DNA of 64,000 nt from Saururus chinensis. Lineage: Eukaryota > Streptophyta > Magnoliopsida > Piperales > Saururaceae. Below the pieces are notes generated by a model that did not search any database, was not told the DNA's origin, and was given only the letters and a program-made list of their open reading frames with translations. The translations under genes and the position numbers were made by a program. The stretch lies in contig CP141141.1 of the NCBI GenBank assembly GCA_035235625.1, positions 1,240,001-1,304,000 of the forward strand, read 5' to 3'. Shown one piece after another: positions 1 through 11,817 of this stretch; position 1 is the stretch's first letter, and each line of letters opens with the position of its first letter.

Positions 1-194
1 ATTATTATTGTCAGTATCACTTCAAAATCCAAGGTGGAAATAAGATAAATAAGATTAATGTGCCATATATATATATATTAGTATTTTTACATTTAAATTA
101 TATTTGATACTAAGAGAAATGTAGAATTGCAGGCACACTACGCATGCAAAAAAGATGTTAAAAATTTAAATCAATATGTAGAAATGTATACTTA

Positions 195-587
195 GGGACC
201 ATTTGGCTAACACTTTCAAGTAAAAAGAAAAGTGATTTTTATGCTAATTCATTTTAGGAAAGAAAAGAAAATTGAGGTTTTGTTTGGTTAGAGTTTTATT
301 TGATAATTTTAAAGAGAAATATGCTTTTAGCTCACTTTTAATATTTGTGTCTAGAATGACAAAAATATCATCCAACATCAAGAAGAAAATAAGTGAATAA
401 TGGATGAAATACCTTTCCACATAATTTCAAAAAATAAATGAATTTCTTGGATGAGGAGGGTTCTTGAAGAAGTCATATTTTGGGTGATTTAAAGTAAGAA
501 AAGCTATTTCATTTGGAAATTGACCATCCAAACAAATTTGAGGCTAAAGCCATTTTTACTACTGGAAAGCACCTCCCAAGCAGGGCC
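195..587. mobile_element. Tourist-like (PIF/Harbinger) MITE
   Basis: The 393-bp element is flanked by the trinucleotide TTA on both sides (192-194 and 588-590), the usual target duplication of PIF/Harbinger elements. Its ends are imperfect inverted repeats: GGGACCATTTGGC on the left and, read inward from the right, GGCCCTGCTTGG. It has no coding capacity. The TIRs are diverged, so this is an old copy and the superfamily call is tentative. Confidence 0.5.
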
Positions 588-782
588 TTAATTCATTGAT
601 ATATTGGTAGCCAAAATCTAGAGATTCACTAGATCTCCAATTCTAAACTAAAATGATTTGTTGAATTAAAAATATTTATTTCACAAGTAGAATTATATAT
701 TTATATTTATTAAGATTAGGATGATTAAGGTGATTAAGGGTAGTATTTGAACATTAGATAATATTATATAGATGATTAACAA

Positions 783-1070
783 TAGAATAGGAATAAAACC
801 ATTTTATCTTACCTACCTTCTCACTTCTATTAGTAGTAGGATTTAGATTTTCTGAAAATACAATAGCACATATATGGGTATTATATACCATGCATTAATA
901 ATGTATATATAATGTTGTATATATGATTCAGGGTAGAATAGAAATAAAAAGAATCTATTATACCTACCTTCTTACTTTTATTAGTAGTAAGATTTATATT
1001 TTCTTGAAATTCAACTAGCATAATATGGGTAGTATATACCATGCATTAATGTATATAAATATATGTATTT
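783..1070. repeat. Imperfect tandem duplication, period about 151 bp
   Basis: Two diverged copies start near 783 and 934. Both share blocks such as TTAGTAGTAGGATTTA / TTAGTAGTAAGATTTA and TATACCATGCATTAAT in the same order and spacing. No coding function is visible. Confidence 0.7.
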
Positions 1071-1544
1071 TTATAAAATAAAGTAGAATATTATGGGTAT
1101 ATGAAAAGTGAGAGTTAAGAAATTCCTATAATATATAAGAAGTCATTTATAATAAACCTAGCTGAGTTCCAACTGATCTTCAAATTGATTCGTTCAAGTT
1201 TTGAGTCGATTTGATTTTATCTAATGTCTAGTCCGGCTCATGTTTGAATTTAAATTGAATAGAGTCAAACCCAATTTGAGTGCTTAACTTGTTAAGCTAA
1301 CTCAACTCATTAGCAACCTTATAGATGGACATAGATAAAATGAAGGTGAAATTTTAACGTAGTACACTTAGTTTTCAAACACATAGTGGTAATAGGATGG
1401 TCTCATTTAAAATATAAATAAATAATAATATTACAAAAGATATATGTGAGTATAATATATATTTTTGACAATCTTTTTAAAAAGATGGGATATGTGATGT
1501 AAGCAAGCAATCTAGTATTAATTAAAAATAATAATAATAATAAA

Positions 1545-1732
1545 CACTTTTTCTATCCAAAATTAATAACTCTATTTGACAAAAAAAATTGTTCCATATT
1601 AATAGCTTTAGGTTGATTACTTGAAGAAGAGTATCATAAGCTTATTTTTCTTTCGTCATTCAATAAAAAATTAATATTTTTTTTAAAGTTATTATTTTTT
1701 TAAATATAACTATTAATATAGAACAAAAGAAG
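1545..1732. mobile_element. Degraded Stowaway-like MITE
   Basis: An AT-rich stretch opens with a sequence like the Stowaway end (CTATCCAAAATTAATAACTC) and closes with its approximate inverse (CTATTAATATAGAACAAAAG, then AAGTA). The TIR is mutated but matches the organisation of the two clean Stowaway elements near 11.2 and 11.7 kb. Boundaries are approximate. Confidence 0.4.
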
Positions 1733-2499
1733 TATATAATTTGTGAACGCAAATACGGACATAAATAGACTTTGCTCACACTTGTCCACATTAGAGAAAC
1801 AAACAAAATGTATCCATTTTAATACTGACTTAAACGTAAATACGGACAGACAATGAACAAATAGACACCCCAAAATGGGACATAAGCACTAATCTATATT
1901 TTGATGAGCCACTTAATCCACGTTTCAAATGCATACAACATACAAACGTCAAATCCAGATTTCCTGTTGCATTATATCTGCAAAGAGCCCTCGACATTGG
2001 AGTGTCGCACGTCTTTTTGTTTTGGCACGGAGTCTCATATGTTTTCCTAATAAAAACACTCATATGTTGCATTTATCTAATTGGGCCTGGGAACCCCAAC
2101 CCTACTAGCCATAATCTAGTGGCTGCCGCACTAAGCACCTGGGCCGGTTGATCGCCCGCATGCGGCCCAACAAGGATAACTAACCTAAGGGATAATAACG
2201 TGATCATATATGGCAAGTATGATGGCGAACGTAATGTTCATTAACTAAATCTGAGTACAAGAAGAAAAAAGGGCAAAAAATTACTACAGATCTACTTTAA
2301 ATCATGGACAATTATCACATTGATAAAAAAGATTACCAAATCAATCATCAATGCCTTTCTTTTTCAATTTTCACTGAACGTGTCCATATACTTGCACCAT
2401 GGCAAGTTTATGCAGTAAAATCTTCAAAGAGTCCCGAAGAAAAGGTATAAAGATATGAATTAATATAATATTAGCTTATGTAACAAAGGAAAAAAAATC

Positions 2500-2954
2500 A
2501 AATGGAAACCAAGAGCAGCAGCATCAACAAATCCTCTCCCCCTTCTACAATCCACCTCCAACATCACTTCTGATTTTCCCCAAAAATGGAGGTGTTACAA
2601 ATCCAAAAAGATCTGGGGATGCCTGGGAAAGTACCTCAAAATTTGCCCCTTTTTCTCTACATCACAGATAAACCGGCAACAAAGGAGCACCATGGTCCCA
2701 AACAAATCAAACTATACAAATTCCAGCGACTCAATTCTGCTAACAAAACTAGGTTCCCTTTTTTTTTTGGTTTTTGGATTTTTTAATTTTTTTGTTTTTA
2801 TGTTTTTTAATTTTTTTTGTTTTTTTAATTTTTTATATTTTTTTGTTTTTTCTAATGTATAACCATCCCACCGTTGGAAGTTCGCAGGCTTGGTGCACAT
2901 GACCTCTTTCTTCCACTCCGCGCAAGCAGCAAACAATTCTTTTCATAACCGCCC
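2500..2954 (-). other. Probable 3' UTR of the LARP1-like gene
   Basis: This lies just downstream (minus strand) of the LARP1-like stop codon and holds no other gene signal. It includes a T-rich tract at about 2757-2850, which would read as an A-rich tract in the transcript. The polyadenylation position cannot be placed from sequence alone, so the left limit is a guess. Confidence 0.4.
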
Positions 2955-5900
2955 TCAATGTCCTGCTGCATAGCTTGTTGCATCGCATTTGTCAGGCATT
3001 CTGGGACTTTCGGACAGATCATGATCTGCTTGGACAGAGTTGTCGTTTGCCTCCTCCCGGCTGGAACTACTACTCTCACCAGAAAGTGACCTCCCACTTC
3101 TGGAGTCTGCTTGATTGGACGCACCTTCATTTAAAGAAACGTTGTTCATGCGATTGACCAACGCTTCATGGTCTGATGGAACTGCAGAAGGTGTTCCAGG
3201 TACTGCAGCAAATTGATTAGAACGTGGTATCAGCCACTTCATCCAATCATTGCGCCTTCTTACTTTGTCACCCTGCAAGCAAAATACACAGCAAATTAAA
3301 TGCATTCATGGTGAAGAGAGAAATAATAAGTCATATGCGCCGGAGGCATATTCGTTGTGCAGACAGGCAGATCAAAATTCTAAACCTTAAACCCTAAACC
3401 ACCCTGCGATCAAAATCGTGCAGCAGTAATGTGACCAGCCACGCAGGCACATACCAACGGGTCTCATATAGTAAAGAGTAATGAAACAAAATATCATAAG
3501 CAACTTGTGGGTTTTAAATCTCAAGACATTGACGAGAGAAGAAAAATACATGGACACAGGTAAAATTGACCATAATGGGAACAAATGTAATGTCACGCTG
3601 TAAGAGCCCATTTTGGAAGTCCTATGATGTCATAGGATCTTTGAGGTATATTTTTTAAAAAAAAAATTGGAATGGAATGTAAAAATCAGAATACTTCAAA
3701 CTGCAAATAATTTTTAGGCAATTAACTAGTCGGCTATTATCATAGAATTCAGAATTCTTCTAACTATAGCTCAGTCCAAGCGGAACAGAACGGGCATAGT
3801 TTCTAATAAGCAAGAAATGGAACCAAAAGATCCGCCAATAGCAAAACAGATTAAGAAAACACGAGAAAGATAAACATAGCAGCAGCAACCCAAAAGAATT
3901 TTAGGTCGCAAACTTAAAAAAAATTTACCTGCACTTCCACGACCGTTGATGCCTGTATAGAATCCAATATAGTCTGGATGCTGCTTGTCATCTTTCTCAT
4001 CTACACAACATATATCAATAAAACAAATTTAACATTCACCAAAAGAAGTTGAAAAAAAAAGGCATCTAATTTAAAAATGTTTCTTGTGAATTTCAATTTA
4101 TTAAAACATCCATAATAAGCTGAAGCTAGACACCCAGCTAGTGCAAGCGCATCCTCAATTACTAGATGCCAAAAAGCATGTTTAACAGGCAATACTACAA
4201 GACCATGGTCATCAGTTCAAATAATAAAATTGAGGATCCTATAGAAGCACTACACTACAACTCATCACAAGTGGACATTTTATTTGTTTAGATTTAGATT
4301 GGTGTACAACAAATTCTAAATGAGCCTCCTCCCAGGGCTGATGATCATCATAGATTGGTGGCATATAACCTGAACTCAAACTGGTCAATTTAAAGAGGTA
4401 AAAATTCTCCCAGGATATACATGCTATCTTCGACATAAAACATAGTCTTCTTAAACCACTTCTTTCAATTCCACATTCACTAACATCTCTTCCAAGCCTA
4501 TTAACGTTTTGACAATATTAAACAACTTCATTCTTCTCATGTACCATTTTAGCTTCTTCATTTATACTAGATGCTACCATCAACCAATGAGCTCAAGAAT
4601 CACAGGGGATGGTCAAGAGTTCAACTCACTGGTATTTTCATACAGCGCAACTAGCATCCCCTACCATTCAAATGGAGAACAGCAGAAGACTTAATCATTT
4701 ACTATGATTTGCCTCTCCAATTTCCTTCGTTATTTTTTCTTTCAATAAAAATGGAAGGGGAAGGGGGGCAGCACGGACAAAAATTATTACAGCTTATTAT
4801 CCCTTCAGTTTACAATTGTGTAAAAACCACATACATAACCTCTTTACTTATAAAAAACATTTGACTATCTAGTTGATCAAACTCAAGACGATGGCAAGCA
4901 AAACCAAAGCTGAAAATGAAAAAGAAGATGTAACTGAGTACCAAAGAAAGTGTAAGCAAATAAATTATATTTCAAAAAAAGAAAGACAAGTAATGCTCAC
5001 AATATTAAAGCTTGCAATCAAAGAGATTGAAACCCAGCCCTGCTCGTCCATGTTTTGACGCAGGAATATATCTTTGCATAAATTTTCATTGCTGCAAATG
5101 ATAAAAAAAAAGAAGTTATTTTGACATTAAAAGAATACAAACTCCAACAGCGTTGTGCATGCCTAAACATTCCCAGTACCTAAAATAATAGTCAATCTGC
5201 ATCAAAATCCCTGATCGGAGGCCAGGATCAAACCCTGGGTAAAAGAATGGAGGAGGAGGTGGTTGAGGAACAAACGGGAACCCTCTCATGGCATCTGGAT
5301 ATGGAGGAGGAACATAGTAGAAAGGAGGAGGCATGTCTGCATATAGGTTGTTAACATTAGAGTCATAAAGCACAAAAAACTTGGCCACATTTACCATGCA
5401 ATGCAAAGAAAATAACTTACCAGGAGGATAACCCATAGGATTCATGAAGGGCCTCGGAGGCACAATAAATGGCATTGAATTAGGTGGAGGTCTCATGAAA
5501 TTTCTTGGGACAGGTCTGGGCTGCTGCATGTGGACATCTCTTCCGCTAAAATTTCGAGGATCATTCCACTCATAGTTCCCCCTCTCCTGATCACGGCGGT
5601 TCCTATGGCCATCATGGAACTCACCCCGCGAATGGTGGCTGTTGTGGCCCCTTCGATAAGAGTTGCGTGGTTGATCATTAGAGTGTGACTGAGGTGTGAC
5701 TCCCCCCCTTGATCCAGACTCCCAGCTGTTGGCCCTATGCAATGTATCTTTGGGGGAAGGCTCTGGGATCTGCCCATCTGCGTGCGCAGGGAAAGGGCCT
5801 CCATTGTCAGTACCACGGTCCCCACGCTTCATGGATTTTTGACGGGTGGGGTTAGCACTGTTGTGAGCTGAGTTAGGGTTTGCATTGTTATTATTAGCAA

Positions 5901-6718
5901 CAGCTTTGGGAGTAGGTGCAATCACGGGACCCTGTATAAAGAGGCAATTCACACAAATTTCGACCCTATCAACATAGAACTCATGCAGAAGACAGAAAAC
6001 CTAATTAATAAGCTGAGGACAGATTCATAGAGAGCATATGAGCACATATATCTTGACTTAATGATCATACAAATATCAACAATAAAGCATTGCTATAATT
6101 AAGAAAAAAGACGTATAAATAAAATTAGCTAAGAACCAAGCCATATGATTTATATCAACTCGCAGTTTGAACACATATTAACTCTCGGCATGAATCACCT
6201 AGTTATAATTTCAACAAATATAGTCAACAATGAAATTAAAAATTAGTTAAATCGGCAATGAGATTAAGAATTAGCGAATACAACATTTGGAACACACACA
6301 AGTTAACTAATGATATCCCCCTTAAGAGATTCGCCACCAAGTAAAAAAGGATTAAAGGTAGCACCTGTGATGCCGGAACGGATCCATCTGCGACCGGCTT
6401 CAGCACTGGGGACGAGTCATTAGACAATTTCGGCGAACCCCGGGCAGCAGCCGACTTCGAAAGTGCCGGCCACGACGCAGCACCCATCACCGGCCCAGCC
6501 TCAGCGGACACTGCAGCATCACCAGCAGCAGGCTTGCTCCATGCAGGCTTCCTGCCCCTATCGGCTGCAGCAAGCTCCAAAGAGGGTTCCTCCTCAGCGC
6601 GGTCGGGCGAGGCCGCCTCCGGCGCGGGAAGTGCGACGCCGGCTTCAGACGACTCCCCTCGCACCACGTGGGACCACGCTGCCCGTCCGTCGGCGGCGGC
6701 GCCATTCGTCGTCGCCAT
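2955..6718 (-). CDS. LARP1: La-related protein 1 (LARP1b/1c-like), 500 aa, six exons
   Basis: LARP1 proteins bind mRNA through a La motif and control translation and stability in the cytoplasm. I modelled six exons on the minus strand: 6718-6365, 5931-5421, 5336-5180, 5091-5001, 4000-3929 and 3272-2955, all with GT..AG introns and continuous phase, giving 1503 bp including the stop. The N-terminus (residues 1-118) has the family motif GPVMGAASWPALS. Residues 119 to about 325 are disordered: Asn/Ser-rich, then Arg/Gly/His-rich, then Pro/Phe/Tyr-rich. The La motif spans about residues 330-408, split over exons 3-6, with QIDYYFSNENL, DIFLRQNMDEQGWVSISLIASF and GDKVRRRNDWMKWL. The C-terminus is short, Ser-rich and lacks DM15 repeats, which fits the plant LARP1b/1c type rather than LARP1a. 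I start at the ATG at 6718; the upstream in-frame codon is GTG. It appears intact. Exon 4 gives FNIMRKMT where the family usually has FNRVKKLT, so the exon 4/5 junction is the least certain. Confidence 0.9.
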
Positions 6719-7135
6719 AAACACCGGATCAAAAATTAGGGTTTCTCCTCTTCTACCCTCTCTCCCGAGAATTAATTCCTATCAATCAAACAAATATAAA
6801 AAAAAACTAGAACTAGAAACAATCAAGAAAAAAAAATCGAATAAAATATCAAGAAGGGGAATGGGGACGAACGGCAATTAGGGTTCTTGATTTCTTGTCC
6901 TCCTAGGGTTTCCGGCGATCAAAAAAATCGAAAGAAAAAAAAAACTAAAAATCGGTGGGGAAAAAAAAAGGAAAAAGGGGACGGAAGCAGGAAGAGGGAG
7001 GAAGAAGACGGACGGGAAATTAGGGTTCGGGAGATTGGAAGGTGGAGATGGATCGGCGGCAGAGACGCAGCAAAAGAGAAGAAGACGAGGCACACTCTCT
7101 TCAGGCTCTTCCGGAGTCTGAGGGCAAAGAGAGTT
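6719..7135 (-). promoter_or_regulatory. 5' leader/proximal promoter of the LARP1-like gene with telo-box-like motifs
   Basis: On the minus strand the 400 bp before the start codon hold four AAACCCTAA-like telo-box motifs at 6736-6744 (exact), 6878-6886, 6903-6911 and 7020-7028 (each one base off). Long purine and pyrimidine runs lie between them. No convincing TATA box is seen upstream of 7135. Telo-boxes are common in promoters and leaders of plant translation-machinery genes. The transcription start is not known. Confidence 0.5.
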
Positions 7136-8251
7136 TAACAAAGGGCCGGGGCATTATTAATATCCCTTAAATACGACGTTCAACAGGATTTGGAATCCTA
7201 ATTAATTTGTTTCCGCAAATAGCCCCGGCGATTGCTGCTGCTCTTCGCGTTGGGTGGGGCCCGGGGTCAGGGCATGCGTTCGAAATGACTGAACTACCCA
7301 GCTGTGATGTTTTTGGATTGGTTTTAAGTAAAAACTTATGTCTTTCCTTAATAAAACCTAATCATTATTATTTCATTTGAAATTGGTTTTTCTTTTTTTT
7401 TGGAATGTCACATGAAATTGGTTGTTATTTGGTAGATTAGGGTTTGTGCCAAAAAAAGTTGGTAGCGTCTATTACTTGTCCCGGCTGGGGTTTGTTTGTT
7501 TGTTATTGTTTAATTTTGTTGGCAACACTGTTTTTGCTTCTTTAATCAATGTAACTACTTGAAAATTTAATTACCAAGAACAAATTTTTTATAATTTTTT
7601 AAACTGAATTAAAATTAATTTATTCAAAAATATGAAATGGAACTAGGTAGAGGGATGGAGGGAGTATTAATTTCTTTTCTTTTCACAATAAAGCATTTAT
7701 CTACTGAGCATATAAGGAGTTCATGATACACAAAATAAACATCTAACAAAATGTGTAGGATAAACACACACAAAATTTAATAATAGACCGTTTGAAAACC
7801 CGAACTAAACATTACATATTAGTTGTTAGTTATTAAATTAATTATTTAATATTATATATTATTATTTTAGTTTAATTTTATTATTATTATTATTGATTCT
7901 TTTATTGGTACAACTCACGTCAATGCCACACTTCGTGATTCTCGTTGAGGAAGGGTTGAATTAGCGGACCACTTCTTAAACAAGGTTATTATTATTATTT
8001 ACCAATATAAATATTTTTTAAAATTTTTTATTTATATTGAGTTTTTCAAGTTTTTGGGTTATAAATATTATTTTTCAAATAAGAGAATATTTATTTTAAA
8101 AATAAAATGAGATAATTACAATATTACTGAATGAAAGTCTCCTCAAGATTGCTTACGCATATACCTCATTTGCCTTTTGTTTTGTAAAAAAAAATAATTT
8201 TATGTAATTTTGTTAATAAAATTAATTCATTTGAGTGCTTGTCTTATATTA

Positions 8252-8397
8252 TCTAATATAAGGCTCACATGATCTAAATCTAATGATGTAAGGAGGCATA
8301 AATTAATTTACTCTGAGTTTATGTGTCTAATATAAGGCTCACGTGATCTAAATCTAATGATGTAAGGAGGCATAAATTATTTACCCTGAGTTTATGT
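8252..8397. repeat. 74-bp tandem duplication
   Basis: Two nearly identical 74-bp units start at 8252 and 8326. Each contains AATATAAGGCTCAC and AATGATGTAAGGAGGC. The high identity suggests a recent duplication. Confidence 0.85.
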
Positions 8398-8925
8398 AAT
8401 GCTCGAGCTTACATAGTTACATGTGATCTTGGGCTTACACAAACAAGTCTCATATAATATCTTAATTAATTTATTATTAATAGCATAAAATAAATAATGC
8501 TAATAAAAGTATATTAGTTTTTATGGCAATATTCTTGATAGGTCATAGTGGGCTCGGGTTGTGAAGCAAAATGATGTAGTCTATTGGGGCAGTAAAGTAT
8601 ATGCTATTAATTTTTCTAGGGTTTGCTTGTGTTGACGTGACTCATGAGAATAGCAAGTGTGAATGGACGGATGAATTACGCTTTGAATAAAAACAGAATT
8701 GGGAAGACGAGGGAGGGTGGTTGGCGGACACCGGACAGATTAGGATGGTCAGCATTGAAACAACCGAGAAGCCCCAGAGCAGAGTCATGAGAGTTTCGTT
8801 TACCTTTCAACCTTCCCTTCAATCTCTCTAAATTGGTTTTCATGCTTTCTTATGATAATGAGCCTAATTTAATATTTAAAATTAACAGTTCACATATTAA
8901 CGCATATTAGTGCAAGTAATACAAG

Positions 8926-8949
8926 TATATATATATATATATATATATT
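8926..8949. repeat. (TA)n microsatellite
   Basis: An uninterrupted run of 12 TA dinucleotides in AT-rich intergenic DNA. Confidence 0.95.
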
Positions 8950-9760
8950 ATCGTATGAATGAAGAGCTCCTAAGCGTTTATTACGTTAGGCTCATAGTTA
9001 AAAAGGGTATTATTAAAAACGCATTAGTAATGGGCCTGGGCCCGTGATTGAAGATGGATACATTATACCCATTAGTGCATTGTACTTTTGGAGCCAGCAC
9101 TAATTCGGTCATGCACTTCTTGCCGGCTAGGATTTAGTTCAAGATAAGTTCAAAGCAATAAACAGAAACATTATACGTTTATGAATCATGAGAAAGATTG
9201 AATTGTAGTGTGACTGCAATTGAGCATTGGCCGTTCCTACCAGCGTTAAATCTTCCTTTAGCGTAAATCATCCTTTCTAAATGTCAGACCAGCCATGACT
9301 CATGAGAGTTCTTTTAATGAGAAAAGGCGTCAATTAAAGAGACCACTCTAATCAACAGAAAATAATGAGCTATAAGATAAGAGTATAAATTAGCGGACAA
9401 AATCGAAGAAGATAGCTAGAACACTAGCTTATATATCGCATGCTTGAGCAGTTACAATGTTAAATCTGAGTACAATATATATCCAAAGCTCATGTGCTAA
9501 ACAAAATTATTAGTCCAGCTGCTTTATTAAGTTAACAAAAACTCTTCCGTTGCCTGAGCCCAGGTTGTTGGAATGCCAACCACCCCTTTGCCCTAGTTTT
9601 TATGGTGATCACATGTGTAACAGGACAGAGGAAGAGAGGAATATAAAAGGAAGGAGGGAGGGCAAAGTAATATTTTTATCTAAGGGCTCCCTCCCTAATG
9701 TAGTTGGGAAGTAAGTTAATTTTTAACATCAAAAGGGATGTCGGTGGATTTATTTTCTGG

Positions 9761-10990
9761 TATAAAGCCCGCTTAGTTGCTAAGGGCTATCACTAAGAAA
9801 AGGGTGCAGATTATCATAATACATTCAGCCTTGTAGTTCAAAAGACCACTATACGAACAATTTCGGCAGTGGCCTTTCACTTCTTTTGGCATACCCGCCA
9901 ACCCCATGTAAGTAATCTGTTTTTGCATGCTAATATTGATGAAGACTTGTACATGTCTCAGCTGCAGGATCCATTCATCCAAAATTTCCCTCACATGTAT
10001 GCAAATTTGAGAAAGCCCTTCATGAATTAAAACTGGCTCCTTGTGCAACCAGACTCCCCTCTTTTGTCATCACTCAAGGCTTTAAAATGAGCACAAACGG
10101 ACCATTCTTTGTTTGTATCTACTTTGAGCAACCATATTATCGTGCTAGTGGTTTATGTTGAGGACTATTTCTTTGGAATTTAGGTTCTACTGGCCTTCTT
10201 ACTCAGATAAAGTATTCATCTAATCTGTCAGTTTGTGCGGGAGTTTTCTTCCTTCAACAACCTGCAAACTGAGTGTAACTCCCAAGGTTCTTCTTCGGAA
10301 ATTTAGAAAATTTAGAGAACCTGTTTGATGCAGTTCCCAGGTTTTTCTTTGTTGATGTTGTAGCCTCTAATTGTTGGTCACCAAGCTTCTATAAGGAAAA
10401 TTGGTCAGGCTAAACAAGTCTGAAAATTTACCATATCTAAACTTTTATTGATAATTTATGGGAGACCCCGCTTTCAGTTTTGCATTTAATTTTGTATGTC
10501 AGAAAATATAGTCTCCAATAATTGATGAGTTGTTGAGGTTAAAAAGTTATTGAGATGTATTCATGGGAGTTTAAATTCTGGAATTCATCTTCAAAAGAGT
10601 CCTCTTCTCCTTCATGCCTATTCAGATGCTGAGAAAAGATCTACGAGCGGTTATTGTGTTTTTCTTGGATGATCTCCTATTTTTTGGCCAACAAAAAAAG
10701 AACAAACTGTTGCAAGATCATCCACTGAAGTAGAATACAAGTCGATCAAAATTGGATACTCATGTTACTTCGGGATCTTTGTAGTCATCTTTCAGATACT
10801 CCCGTGTTATGGTGTGATATTTAAGTAGATTATCACTTGTACCTAAGAATCAAGATTTTGAAGTGGATTATCACTTTGTGCGTGAAAAAGTTGTTACCAA
10901 GGAGCGCAAGGTTTATCATGTTTCTTTTGCTGATGCGTTAAATGATCTTTGTACCAAGCCGCTCACTACTCATCTTGTATGCAAGTATTC
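9761..10990 (+). pseudogene. Ty1/copia pol remnant (reverse transcriptase to RNase H)
   Basis: Reading across stops and frameshifts gives copia motifs in the right order. At about 9765 is ARLVAKGY, then TFSLVVQKTTIRTISAVA and a degraded YMSQLQDPFI (the usual QPxGF). Next comes DHSLFVSTLSNHIIVLVVYVED at about 10100, where the catalytic YVDD has become YVED. RNase H motifs follow: AYSDAEKRSTSGYCVFLG and KKEQTVARSSTEVEYK at about 10615-10740. The copia C-terminal motif DALNDLCTKPL is at about 10935. Many stops make it non-functional. No LTRs were found around it, so it is a decayed fragment. It differs from the minus-strand copia copy at 13-23 kb. Confidence 0.8.
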
Positions 10991-11162
10991 AATGACCATA
11001 ACCAACTCTTCTGCCAACTCAACGTACTAACGCCATTTCAGAATGACTATATTGTCAAGTCACAAACACTACCAAAGCACACAACATTAATTCCCTTCCT
11101 AATGTGGCTAGGCAGTTTAAGAAGACTACTAGTATTTAACCATATCATGCATTATTTACTTA

Positions 11163-11253
11163 CTCCCTCCATCCCACATTAATAACTCCATTTAGTTTTT
11201 AAAAATTAACTAAAATTAACTAATTCATCACTATTAACGTAGGACGTAGGGAG
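11163..11253. mobile_element. Stowaway MITE (Tc1/mariner-type), 91 bp
   Basis: The TIR begins CTCCCTCCATCCCACATTAA and its near-complete inverse ends at 11253 (CGTAGGACGTAGGGAG). It is flanked by TA at 11161-11162 and 11254-11255. This is the plant Stowaway consensus, non-coding. Confidence 0.85.
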
Positions 11254-11613
11254 TATTTAGCTATTTTTAAAACATCTTACAATTAATTCTCTTTACATGG
11301 ATTTTGTTCCATGATTTTCATTCCCAATCAGTCTAATGTGATGTAGATTCCATACCACCGACCCCATATAGCTGGGAGAAGGCCTAATGACCTATGGTTA
11401 ATTAGGTCCAACATGGGCCAAAACTTGTACGTATACAGGATCCATCTTCACCCTTGAACTAATTTCTCATCTCAACCTATATACATCTATGGCTGCCTGA
11501 CTGTGACCAAGGGAAGTTGCAGGAACCCAATTTATATGGGCCCAAATATATATGTCTTATATAGCGGTGGCAGGGGCACCCTATCTAAAAAATATTGCAT
11601 TTAATTGATTATA

Positions 11614-11817
11614 CTCCCTCTATCTATCATATATTAATAGGTATATTTATAAAAATAATAGTTTTTATTTAATGGTAAAACTTATATCTAAGACAAGAAA
11701 AATAAGTTTATAATATATTTTTTAAAATATTTAATTATTTAAATTGAACAAAATGAAGTTATTAATATGAAATATTTTTTTTTACTAAATAGAATTATTA
11801 ATTTAAGATGAAAGGAG
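11614..11817. mobile_element. Stowaway MITE, 204 bp
   Basis: It starts CTCCCTCTATCTATCAT after a TA target site (11612-11613) and ends AAGATGAAAGGAG before TA (11818-11819). The interior is very AT-rich and non-coding. The TIRs are more diverged than in the 91-bp element next to it. Confidence 0.75.

Larger units (their letters stand above)
1..2490. other. AT-rich intergenic DNA with degraded MITEs
   Basis: I see no gene here. The stretch contains a Tourist-like MITE, an imperfect tandem duplication and a degraded Stowaway-like element, listed separately. The remainder is AT-rich and frame-disrupted. The segment 1140-1320 reads like decayed repeat sequence but has no recognisable protein motif. 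Confidence 0.6.
7140..9760. other. Intergenic, no gene seen
   Basis: The first 150 bp are the GC-richer upstream region of the LARP1-like gene. Beyond that the DNA is AT-rich with no supported coding region. One Stowaway-type end (GGATGGAGGGAGTA, 7655-7668) lacks a recognisable partner. A 74-bp tandem duplication and an AT microsatellite are listed separately. Confidence 0.6.

Noticed and set aside
3384..3402. Telomere-like AACCCTAAACC tract
   Set aside because: Only about two units inside an intron of the LARP1-like gene; too short to be an interstitial telomere.
6463..6881. Plus-strand frames over the first exon of the LARP1-like gene
   Set aside because: They are shadows of a GC-rich minus-strand exon that carries the conserved GPVMGAASWPALS motif.
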